Source of the DNA: Adenanthera pavonina
Lineage: Eukaryota; Streptophyta; Magnoliopsida; Fabales; Fabaceae
Assembly: GCA_026686845.1 (NCBI GenBank)
Contig: JAIVEN010000037.1
Location: 1,798,001-1,862,000, forward strand
Reading direction: 5' to 3'
Length of the DNA stretch: 64,000 bases
Below the pieces are notes generated by a model. It worked only from the letters and a program-made list of their open reading frames with translations, was not told where the DNA came from and ran no database searches. Numbering within the stretch: the first letter of the stretch is position 1; the number at the start of each line of letters is the position of its first letter. Of the stretch, positions 22,690 to 33,733 are shown in pieces. A program made the translations under genes and the position numbers.

Positions 22690-23669
22690 TAATAATAAGG
22701 CTAAAATGCACAAAAGTCCCTGAACTATGGATGAGTTGCACATCAGCCCCCTTACCTTTGAAAATTTAAAATTAAGACCCTCATATTTCATATTTTGACT
22801 ACCAACTCCGCTGCCATTAAAATTGTACTTAAATTTAACAGTTTTACCACATCACTATTTTTTTTTATCATATGCCATATCACTGGAATAAAGAATATTT
22901 GACATGCAACATAGAATTCATTTTAAGCGTTCTGATAATTTTATTTATACTTAAAAATGTATATGAGCCATTTTATATTTTCATCCCTAAAATTTTTTTT
23001 CTCTATGTTCATCTTTTCTGTCGCCGCGTTTGCTCTATTATGGTTCTTGTCCTTCATTGGCATGACATTCTAGTAATAGCAGGTCACAATGATAGAAAAA
23101 TCTCAAATAAAAGCCCAGAATGTGATGATGAAAACAAAAAGAATCTATCTTCTACAATATAAATTCAAAATAAGATGAAGAAGAAAGTGGCAAAAAATCA
23201 ATGAGGGCAATGGCGGAGTGAAGGATAGGCAGTGGGGAAAATAATCACCTCTCCCCATCAAAATTCTAGTTGTAATACGTGGGATTTTTACCTTTATATC
23301 TTTTATTCTTTTGTGGCAAGTGGGAGAACACTAGACTACTACAAATGCTTAGAGCAAATGGCTACAGTGATGAAGATGAAAATGGAAAGGGATGGACTTT
23401 TAGGGATGAAATGACAAAATGACTCAAATAATTTCAAGTCTAAAAGAATAAAATATGTAAAATTCCATGTCACATGCCAAATTTTTGTGTAATAAAAAAA
23501 TAGTGAGCTAGCAAAAGCTGTTGATTTTAACTGCGATTTTAATGGTAGGGAAGTTGGTAGTCAAAACATGAAATATGAAGGTTTTTATTTTAAACTTTTA
23601 AAGGTGAGGAAGGTTAGGCGCAACAAATCAAAATTTAGGGAGATTTTGTCCATTTTAGCCCAATAATAA
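22690..23669. mobile_element. Second long-TIR MULE-type element with 9-bp target duplication
   Basis: The element at 22699-23660 (962 bp) begins GGCTAAAATG and ends CATTTTAGCC. The inverted repeats extend about 170 bp (left GACCCTCATATTTCATATTTTGACTACCAACT; right its near reverse complement). The flanks TAATAATAA (22690-22698) and CAATAATAA (23661-23669) match at 8 of 9 bases. The ~600-bp interior is not inverted repeat and includes a less AT-rich patch at about 23010-23400 with no recognised protein; it could be captured host sequence. Confidence 0.85.
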
Positions 23670-24934
23670 TGTTTAATCTGTATGGGTTATACATTTTTCT
23701 TTTTGCCTTTTTACTGAATCATATATTTTTCTATCCAAAATGTAAAATATAAGTTTATATCAATAAATTAAATTAACTCGTTTTAAAATAAGAACATATT
23801 TGTGATTTATTATTTTATATATTTATCAAATGATGATGATGATGACAATTATTAAGAACAACAACAAAAATAACAGTCCATGGAAATGAAGCTGGAAAAA
23901 GAGAATACACACACACATATATGTGAATGAAGAAATATAAATATACGTGCATGACACATTCGAACGCTTGGATGTTTCCAGTACGATCAACTCCTCTATT
24001 AGTCATCTCACATGTCACCTTCATTATAATTTTCACCATTTAATTAATTATCATTTTTTTACCAACTAATTAATTATCATTTGTATATAATTCATTCCAT
24101 CTCAAATTATGTTTTTTCTTCTACTACAAAATCATGTCTAACCTCGTGTATGGGATTTTTAGAATCTTTGGGGTTCAGAAAGTCAGTGACCCTAAACTCT
24201 TTTGCTCTCACCACCAATAATTAATAACAACAGAAAAAAAAATAGAGTAACTAAGTGCATTATTTACTAAGCATTGCAAATCTTTAATTAATAAATTAAT
24301 TAGAGGAATGTGTGTTTGTTAAAATTTACGTACCTTCCTTAATTAGCTCGGTTGGGAAATAAATCAACCCCGATGATTCAAGATGCACCACTAACCCTTG
24401 CCCCTTCAGCAACTTAAATTCCATATTACAAACAAAACAACAGATGCGGCTCATACACTCTTATCTATAATTATTTTTAATTATTTTAAAATAATTTTGA
24501 TTTGGATACATATTGACACATTGTGTATTCAAACAAACCTGTAGTGTGCTGAATTTTGAGGATCTAAATCAGATAAATCATATCGTGAAACTTCAATTGC
24601 TATTTCGGTTCTATAGAATCTTCATAATTTAATTTTATTATTGCAAGAATATTTCCCATGTATATTATATGTATGTGTTATTAGCGTGCTAGCTTGAAAA
24701 TCTCGAAAAGAGAAAGTTTATATTAAAGCAATTTGCTATAATTTTTACTGTGTATAATGATATGATTATTTTCATTCTACTATTTTTATCTTAAAATATG
24801 AAAATAATCAAAATTAAATTCAAACTATTCATATGGATGTTATATTATATTTGAATTTGAATGCTACTTGGAAGCTGGAACAAGCGACATCTGTAAATTT
24901 TTTCAGTTTGAAATGAAAATTATAAACTATTAAG
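23670..24934. other. AT-rich intergenic
   Basis: No gene seen. Contains a short (ATG)n run at about 23830-23843 and an (AC)/(AT) run near 23905-23925. Confidence 0.5.
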
Positions 24935-25477
24935 TGCCTGTTTGGTTGTCATTTTTGGAAACATAACTGTACTTTCTAACCATCATTTTCTCCTTTTTCA
25001 TCCAAACAGCTTTTCAGTAAACTACTCTACTTTTATCTAAACTTCATTTTTGTAAACTGTGATTATTTTAAAAGTACTTTTACAAAAAGACAAACCAAAT
25101 GGGCACAAGGTTCCATGTCTGCAAAACGTAACCATGGTTTTCTAAAAGATGTGTTTGACCAAACACAAGTGAAACACAAACTGAATTTTTGAAAAATGAA
25201 AAGTGGGTTAAACTGTGATTTTAGAAAAGGAGGAAAAAAGTTACTTTTCCTTTAACAAAACGTGGGTTTTGAAAAAAGAGAAACAAATTTACTCTATATT
25301 ATACATCTAAAAGTATTTTTAACCCCTATCATCCAAACAAATTTTTTGTCAAACTTACTTTTACAAAAAGAATATCCAAACATAACAACTTCCAACAAAC
25401 TTACTTTATCTAAACGTCATTTTTACAAACTTCATTTATTTTAACTTAATTTTACAAAACGGAGAACCAAACGGGCA
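24935..25477 (+). mobile_element. hAT-like MITE
   Basis: 543 bp with inverted ends TGCCTGTTTGGTT and AACCAAACGGGCA. The right ~380 bp match 17940-18330 in reverse complement. The core holds an imperfect palindrome around GTGTTTGACCAAACAC (about 25151-25166). I found no clear 8-bp target duplication, so the superfamily call rests on the terminal motif and size. Confidence 0.72.
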
Positions 25478-26021
25478 ATCACTTGAAAAAAAAAGTAGAA
25501 AAGATGTTCAGTTCAAATATCAAATATGCATGCATTGATCTACGTCATTTGACATCATTTGGATGCTTTCAGTAATTTAATGATTCATAATATTAACTTC
25601 TAAAAACTTTATAAATCCCCTGTTTCGAGAGATGAATAATTTGGCAGCTTAATGGTCAACGAGTTTTCCTTTTCCTTAATCATCTTCATGCTAATAAGTA
25701 ATATCTATCAAGTGTAATTAAAGAGAGATGGACATAGCGTTGGCTCCGTCTATCAAATGGAACTCACCATTATGCCTATTTCTCTTCTCTTCATTTGCAC
25801 AAATTGCATGATTGGAGAGAATTTGAGTTCAGTAATAGTTGCATAACAAATTGCACTGAATGCCACTTAAAAGTATTAAATTATTAATTGACTTTGGTTT
25901 ATCTCCTAACTTTTCTCTCTAGTCCCCTTCAAATCCAAAGCAAGGTACATGCTTTGGATTTGGAATGAACTGAAGTGAGAAAAAGAGAGAAACCCATCGA
26001 GCACATATTAACCATATATAG

Positions 26022-26053
<32 letters not shown>

Positions 26054-26422
26054 ATTACATTGTCATCTTACTTGATTATAACATGTTATAATTAATGATA
26101 GCTAAATATTTAACAATCCATAACTTTAAGTTCAAATTATGTATATCAAATCATTGTTAACTAGTGTTTAACAAACTTAATTTATACCTAGTACATTATT
26201 TAAGTGACTTGAAAATAATTCAGCTTAAGTTCTTATGGGATCACAGAAGTAATTAATTAATGCTAATTCACCCAATGGAGGAATCTTTCCATCTAGATAA
26301 GGAAATGGAATATGGCCTTCTAGTAAGCCCAACTATACAATCTTTAATTTTAGCTTCTCCTTACAACAGTTTGCCACATTTTGCAGAACAGACCAGAACC
26401 TGAAACATTACTTCACAGAACC
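25478..26422. other. AT-rich intergenic
   Basis: No gene seen up to the PsbTn relic. A (TA)n microsatellite runs through about 26022-26040. Confidence 0.5.
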
Positions 26423-26709
26423 ATGGCTTCCACGACCACGGCTGCTTCACTCCTGCGGGTGCAATGACCAAAAACCCCTTGCAGGAGCCTCATTGTGGCC
26501 AAAGCCTCAGAGGTTGAAAGAGTCAATGTGGAAGGAAAGCATGAAGAGCAGAAAGGAAGAAGGAGGCAGCAGTGGAAGGAGGGATCTGTGCATGCTAGTG
26601 CAGCTTTGGCAGCGTGCTCCATCGCCAAGATTGCTATGGCCGAAGAAGAGCCTAAGCCTGGAACTTACCGTTTGTGTCACAATGCCCAGTGCCCGTGTAT
26701 GTCACAAGT
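26423..26709 (+). pseudogene. PSBTN: Photosystem II 5-kDa protein (PsbTn) pseudogene
   Basis: The nuclear PsbTn protein is a small thylakoid subunit of photosystem II made with a two-part transit peptide. Here an ATG at 26423 begins MASTTTAASLLRVQ and hits a stop at once. The reading then moves to the next frame (AMTKNP, 26461), then to another (LIVAKASEVERVNVEGKHEE at about 26486 through CSIAKIAMAEEEPKPGTY), and finally to a third frame ending CVTMPSARVCHK with a stop at 26707-26709. These pieces, in this order, are the transit peptide, the thylakoid-targeting Ala-rich stretch ending AMAEE, and the mature Cys-containing tail of the family. At least three frameshifts break it, so I call a pseudogene, barring assembly error. 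The identification is from memory of the family. Confidence 0.75.
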
Positions 26710-28300
26710 GATTAAATTCAGAGTCCTAGTCATTGTGCCTTTTCATTTCTTGTCAATCTGTCATTTGTATGAGCTTCATGTACAATATTATTATGATGTG
26801 ACCCTCTGCGCATAATTGTATGTTCTTCCAAATATTAAATATATGCTCTTTCTTATTACTTCTGCAAGAGTTTGTCAGTAGATAAAATTTATCATAATAA
26901 TTCCATCATATATTATTCATGAATACATATAAAATTATATTCTCCCATTGTCTTCTAAAGGTTACATAAATCAGCTTGATTCGCCTGAAATCTTCAAAAA
27001 TTGCTTATATTTACTCTTTATGTTCTCATTAACAAAAGGGAAAGTGCCAACCCAAAAGGAAACATAGCTAAGAACAGAGAAAGATTGATATATGACAGAT
27101 TTCCTGGTTGAACCCCGTGTGGTTTCGACGACATCGCCACTAATCTGCAATAAAAAAGTTGTAATTGCAAGTTTACAGCCAGTTGCTTTATTTTAAAGCA
27201 CCACTGGGTAAGAACCACAGATATTCGGTTTTAAGGCTTCTTTCTGCATAGTGCATATATTGAGACAGTTGTGAATTCCATTGGAATTCCCTTACTTATC
27301 GAACACCTAAAAATTTAGTTAGTTCAACTACATTAAATGTTCTTTCAAATTGGTCAAATTGCATCTCTGAAAGTCATGGAGTGATTAACGTGAGAGAAGG
27401 ACACAATAGAAGTGCAAATAAGAATTAGTTTCTCTCTATTCTTTTTTATCTCTCTAATTTTAAAATCATATTACAAATTCTAGAATATCCACACTACGCA
27501 AAAAATTTTTCGAGCCTACATCTTCGACTGCACAGTCTATTGTGATACATAGAGATTGGTTTCCTGATCTCCCCAATGACTAAAACAGGCAATGTCTTGG
27601 GCGAATGATCATTTCAAGCAACATGAATTTCATGTTCTTTTCGTGTGTAACGGCTGGAAACCCCCACTAGGACGATGCGTTGAGAAGGAGAAAAAGAGAA
27701 GATACTGAATTGGTTTATCTCGTTCGTTTTCTTAAACTTTTGAAGCAGACCAAATAAGAGAGAAAAGAAAAACCAAAATAAGAGAATGTCAAAAGAAACC
27801 CTCTTTCATCATCCCTTCACAAGCATATTCATGTTTGATCTTTGTAATTCGAGGATCGATGACTTTTAAAAGGGTATGCATATCTTTCTCGATATGTTAT
27901 CCCAGATAATTTCTCTTGGATAGAAAATAGACTGGGCAAGTAAACATAAATTTGGGAGGATCATAAACATAAATGACATCTTTCAGGCCAACACCAAAAG
28001 TTACCAGTGCACTGAGGATTATCAGTTCTGACAAGTTACAAGCATGTTACAATAAGCAAATCCTGAATACATGACCTTATTGGAGCAAGAACCAAAACAG
28101 AAAAACAATAACCTAATCCTACAAATGGAACAAAACCGAGCTGACGTGCAATTAGAAAACAAGAAAGGCACCCAAAATTTTGATACAAAATGATATACTT
28201 TGAAAATATTGACTGTTAATGAACAGTAACAGCCCAGAGAATTGAAGATTATGGTCATTCACTTGTCCACCTCTCATTGCATAAGCCTTCCATGGCCAAG
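26710..28300. other. Intergenic and SiR 3' side
   Basis: No confident gene. On the minus strand 27143-27018 reads MSSKPHGVQPGNLSYINLSL... and ends in a hydrophobic segment (FLAMFPFGLALSLLLM). A splice-like TTTATTGCAG lies just before it, so it might be the last exon of an unrecognised small membrane protein or a gene relic. The last few hundred bases before 28301 are probably the SiR 3' UTR. Confidence 0.35.
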
Positions 28301-31300
28301 TCATTCACTTTTCCCATTTTGCTGGCTTACAACAAAGTTGCGGATGACTTCCATGGCCAACTGATGTGCATTCTTGTTCTGAAGCTTGGCCAATTCATCC
28401 ATTGCTTCATATGTCTCCTTGTCAGTGAAAAGCTTGAGGTTGTACCGTGCTGGTGCTACTGCTGGACCCTCCCATTTCTCAACCAATTCTTTGAGCTTCT
28501 CAAATCCCTAGAAACAGAAAATGGTGACACTTTGGCCCAATAATTATTCTAACCACCCTATAACTTACAAGGAAGAAATCTAAACGAAAGCAACCACCCC
28601 TAGAGACATGAAAAGAAAGAAAACTCACCATGCGCCATGTAAAGTCGCCAAATGATTCTTTGGATTGCCTCTTGCGCTTCCAATAATAAAACAAAGGTTC
28701 CAAGACTTTTTCAAGATCTTGAACCTTCACCTTGTTCATGAAACTTTGAGCTAAAGCCGTCTGATTAGGCTTTCCTCCAAGCCAAATCTGTATCAGAAGG
28801 AGAAAAAAGTGAACCTAATAGATCTTTGGAATTGACTACTAACTGTAAGCAGGAGGACCCACAGATTGACATACCTGATAGCTGTTGGGGCCATCACCAA
28901 CCAGTCCAAGTTCAGCCATGTATGGTCTAGCACAACCATTGGGGCACCCAGTTACCCTTACAACGACAGACTCATTATACTTCAGGCCAACCTAAATTAC
29001 AAAGAGAAAGCTTTTTATAAAGAATCCTGAACTTTGTTTGAGCTATGCTATCAATTACTAAACTTCTATCGGCAATATTACCTTCTCAAAAACAGCACGA
29101 ATCCGCTTGAGAATGTTGGGTATCCCACGTTCAGCTTCAGTAATTGCCAATGGACAAAGGGGAAAAGCAGGGCATGCCATGGCTGTTATATTGAGGGGAT
29201 CCACATATCTAGGTTGCTGTTCAAAGCTACCAGGTCAGCATAGACATATTTTTGACAATTGACAAAACTAGAGCAGCAATAAATATAAAAAAAAAAAAGT
29301 CCCCAAAGAGATAACAAGAAGGACAGGGAAAGTAAAATGAAAATGAGGAGTAAAACAAGAGAATCTTGATCCTTAGCCTTTGCTTCTTGAGAAAAGAGGT
29401 TAATAAATTTTAGCTTTGAAGAAGTTAACCTATGAGCCATCAGGAACAGGAACATATATCTCAAATAATAAAGCTACACTGATTACAAGTTCAGCACTAT
29501 CCAAAACTGGATGGACTTTTAGCCCTCATAATAGAATGTAATTTGTCAAATGCCAACCTCAGGCTATAGACCTTCCATTGTAAACCATAGAAAAAAGGTT
29601 TGAATTAAAGACATTTTGATAATCAAAACTCATGATTGTCATTCACAGAAGAAGGATCATCACAAAAGAGTCACCAAATTAAATCAGTAACACAATCCAT
29701 GCATTACAAACATCGTAAAAATACTTCAGATATACTGAATTAAGATGGGAAACCAATACATATTGCTATCAAGACTTGTCAACTGAATTTCACAAGCAAA
29801 TTAGTTAATTACTTAGCAAAAAAATACAGTTCAACAATACAACAATCAGGCTATTATTTTTTCCCAAGAAATCATATAATTCATCAAGCTGTAAAGACCT
29901 CACCAGCAGACCAGCTTGAGCAAGAACTGAAGTGATAGGTCGCTTCCATGCAGCACGAATATCAGTCAAGATGATGTTTTGGTTTGGAGTAATCCGAACA
30001 TTCAAATTATACTTCTCAATAACTTCCCGCAATGTCTTTTTCATTTTGCCACCAATACGGCCACTATCAACATGAAGCCCACAAAATAAACTACCATCAC
30101 CCTGTAAAAAAAAAGTTTCACAAATGAGAATATAATGCTGGTGGGATGAAGCAATAGTTTAGGCAAAGAAGTATCATCAACGATTAAGTCAACTAAAGAG
30201 TTCTTAAGCACATAAAAGAGAGATATGAATGTAGTTTTCTCATGCATCATTACTTGTCTACATCTCTAGGAGTTCCAACATACAACATACAAGAAATAAG
30301 CAAAACCTACACCACATCAAAACTTCAAGCTTTAAATTACATTCAACTAGGCTACATGATGTTATTAAAATATTTAATATTATAAATCGCATGCCCCTAC
30401 AAGGAAAACAGAATTGAAACAACTTTGACTTCATCATATATGATGATAAACCAAGAGATGACACATACTTTGTCATTGCATCACACATATTGGATTTGAA
30501 TTCACAATAGACATGAAACAAGTCCAATACTCTTGACCATCCTTCTCTCACTAAACAAGTCAATCTCAATATGGATGGTGTGCATTAGCAAAACAAAATA
30601 GAAAAATATTGCATGCATAGCATAAAATTTTCCCAGTTCCCAGAAGACAAAATAAAGGCATCAGATATTATACACACTCATCTAGAGAACCAACCTGCTC
30701 ATGCCAACCCAGATAACTTTTAAACTCCCATTCAGGCAATTCACGGAGAGGTTCAAATTTCTTGCCATAATATTGCTCAACTACACTTCTGAACTTCTCA
30801 ATTCCCCATGAGCTGATCAAATATTTCATTCTACTATACTTTCGGTCATCTCTTCTACCATTTTCTCGTTGTGTCACGACAATCGCTTTAACAGCATACA
30901 GAATATCCTCTTTAGGTACATAACCTAAAGGTTCAGCCAAACGAGGAAAAGTGGTTTCCAACCTGTGTGTTCTTCCCATTCCCCCACCAACCTGTAAGCA
31001 CAATTACAAGAAACAGGTTAGAAAAGGAAAGAAAACCATTTCAAAAGCAATAATTTCAGTTCAACTTACATATATGTTGAACCCCTGAGGCTGCCCTTTG
31101 TCATCAGTGACAACAACAACACCAATATCATTTGTAAGAATATCCACTGAGTTATCAGTTGGCACAGTGACTGCAATTTTGAATTTCCTTGGCAGGAATT
31201 GAGTTCCATAGATAGGCTCAGGTGAATCAGGAAAATTTGTGCCATGAGAATTATCACTGCGTGCCTGTACAACTTCAGGAGGCTCTGCTGACATGATCCT

Positions 31301-32433
31301 TTCCCCATCCACCCACATATCATAGTAGAAACCAGACTGAGGAGTCAAGAGTGCAGCAATGTTTTCTGCTGTTTGTTGCGCAAAAAGGTAATCTTTTCTC
31401 ACAAGTGGAGCAGCAGGTGCAAGAACATTTCTATTTAGGTCACCACATGCACCAAGAGTTGAACCCATATTCCTAATGATGGTACTCATAACCGTTTTAA
31501 GGTCCTTCTTGAGAACTCCGTGAAGTTGAAATGTTTGTCTCGTAGTCAAACGAAGTGTTCCAATTCCAAACTGATCAGCAAGATCATCCATGGTCAAGTA
31601 AAGTCTATTTGGAACTTTGCCACAAGGGTTTTTAGTACGTAGCATAAACGAGTAAGATCTTGAACCACGCTCATCTCTATTATATTGTTGATAGCTACCA
31701 TGAAACTTGATCAATTGTGTGGCAGCTTCATTTATATTAGGAGCATCTGTCAGCAATTCTTCATTAAGAGGATATCGTATGTAATTACTTTGTTCTTTCA
31801 ACAATTCAACCTTACTACGCTTCTCAGTGGTAGTTTCAACCTTTGTTGGCTGCAAAAAAAAAAAAAATTAAAACATCAAAGTTATTTGAACTACAATTTA
31901 TAAAACTAGTATATTCAGTTAGATTTTGAATTTGAACAAAAGGATCTTTTAATCAAAGTTATTTGAACTACAATTTATAAAACTAGTATATTCAGTTAGA
32001 TTTTGAATTTGAACAAAAGGATCTTTTAATTATTCAAATTTTATAATAGATGAAAATAGAAGCATCAACATCCAATATATATAAAAGCCATTTAGCTACT
32101 GAGGTTGCCAACACACATAATTGAATTTGAAGTTTAAAACAAAGTTTATTACGCTCATAACCCCACACTTTAACGGCGAGCTCAGGAAAAGAAGAAGAAG
32201 AAGAAGAAGAATTCAAGATTTAAACACAAAAAAAATTAAAGTCATGAATGGAATCATACAGTGGACACAGCCCGGATGAGGGAGCGAGTGAAAGAAGGAA
32301 CAGAAAGAGCATGGACGCTGCGAGTGAGAGCAAGAGATTCAGAGTTGGCAGACCTCAACCCATGAAATCTCGGAATCTGAACCTTGGGGTCCTTCAGAAC
32401 AGCAGGGTTGGCACCTCCCAACGACATCGTCAT
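28301..32433 (-). CDS. SIR: Ferredoxin-dependent sulfite reductase, chloroplastic
   Basis: SiR reduces sulfite to sulfide with six electrons from ferredoxin in plastids, feeding cysteine synthesis. Coding exons (minus strand): 32433-32260, 31849-31070, 30991-30695, 30101-29904, 29216-29082, 28991-28875, 28787-28629, 28507-28301. Every junction is GT..AG in phase 0 and the product is 688 aa, normal for plant SiR. Residues 1-58 are the plastid transit region (Ser/Arg-rich, ending IRAVST). Two nitrite/sulfite reductase repeats follow: IRYPLNEELLTDAPN..., TLRLTTRQTFQLHG, LGACGDLNRNVLAP, then GGGMGRTHR, RRDDRKYSRMKYL. The 4Fe-4S/siroheme cysteines are C498 and C504 (CPAFPLC) and C544 and C548 (TGCPNGC). 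The C-terminus has a charged ~50-residue extension (from about PARYNLKLF). The start is the first in-frame ATG; a second is two codons later. Confidence 0.97.
31876..32029. repeat. Perfect 77-bp tandem duplication in SiR intron 1
   Basis: Units 31876-31952 and 31953-32029 are identical as far as I can read (each starts TCAAAGTTATTTGAACTAC and ends GGATCTTTTAA). They lie a few tens of bases downstream of the exon 2 acceptor in plus coordinates, so inside intron 1 near its 3' end. Identity of both units points to a recent event. Confidence 0.95.
32188..32212. repeat. (GAA)n microsatellite in SiR intron 1
   Basis: A run of about eight AAG/GAA triplets close to the 5' splice site of intron 1. 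Confidence 0.85.
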
Positions 32434-33206
32434 TCCCCGGAAGAATCTCCAAGTAGCCCAACGATTGATGAAGATCGAAAAAGAAACCCAAAACAAAAAC
32501 GAGAAGAGGGTTTCCGTGTATCAGGGTCTCAGAAATGAACGGTGTGTGAAGCACTATGATTGGTGAAAAGATTCATTATTTACTTTTTGCATTAAATAAT
32601 AAACATTTTTATAAAAAAAATTATATATGTGTGTGTGTGATTTTTAAAATAAAAAGTTATTTACATACTTATTCGATGGCAAAAAAAATATGCATATTTC
32701 ATTTCCAAAATAAAATACATATTTATTCGTTAATTTAAATTTTTTTAAAATTAAAAATTAAAATAATTAAATATATTATTAAATTTTAAATTAAAAAATT
32801 AAATGAACATTTTTGCTGAAAATTAAAAAAAGATATAAAATACATTTTTAGAAAAATTAAAAAATTATTTGAAATAGTTAATTTTAAAAAATTTCAAAAT
32901 ATATAAGACACTTAGATTTATTTTTTTATTTATTATACAAAACATAAAAACTGGATAAATAAATATGGTATTCATAGTTTGAATATACTCATTGACCCAC
33001 TATAATTTAGATTTAATAATAATAATACTCCCTCTAACTTTAAAAATATAAAACCCAAATAATGGAAAAAATTAAAGTAAATTAACTATTTTAATTTTTT
33101 TAAAAATAATAATATTCTTTTAAAAACTACTTAATTTAATTTAATTTCTTTCTTTCTCTTCTATCCATACTTAAATAGAAATATTTTTTGTAATACATAA
33201 TAAATA
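32434..33206. other. SiR leader and promoter region, then AT-rich intergenic
   Basis: Bases 32434 to about 32540 are the likely SiR 5' UTR; no upstream ATG precedes 32433 on the minus strand in this stretch. Beyond that the sequence is extremely AT-rich, with a (TG)n run at about 32626-32639, and carries no gene. Confidence 0.45.
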
Positions 33207-33466
33207 TTCCCTCCATCTCATACTAAAAAGGCAACATAAAGGTTTTTCTTATCTTATAATATAAGATAATATGTGGTGATTTGTCATTTTTACTTCTCAT
33301 TTATTGTATTACTAATATTGTAACTTGTACTATAATTAATTAAGAGAGTGAAATTAATAAGGTAAAATTGAAAATTTTAATTTTTTTTAGAAATCTAAAA
33401 TGTAATAAATATTTGTTAATATGTGTGAAATCTTTTTTATTATCATATAATATAAGATGAAGGGAG
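33207..33466 (+). mobile_element. Stowaway-like MITE
   Basis: Ends TTCCCTCCATCTCATAC and GATGAAGGGAG, an inverted repeat of the CTCCCTCCATCT type, flanked by TA (33205-33206, 33467-33468). About 260 bp and AT-rich. It is homologous in reverse orientation to the copy in GRF intron 2. Confidence 0.85.
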
Positions 33467-33733
33467 TATTGTTAAAAGGTTCTATATTTAGTATCATGAC
33501 AAAAGCCCCATATTTAAGAGTATTTATCGATATACAATTAAAAGGAGAATGAAGCTGTATATTAGCATAATTGTGGGGATTCACCTAGAGCCGTCAAAAC
33601 AGGTCAAGTCCGACGGGTTGGCCCGAAAAGCCCAAAAAAATGAGCGATCTTGGGCCTCAACTTTAGAAGTAAATACATAATTTGGACTTTTTGAGTATGG
33701 CCCGTTTAGGCCAGGCCCGTGATGGGCCAGCCC

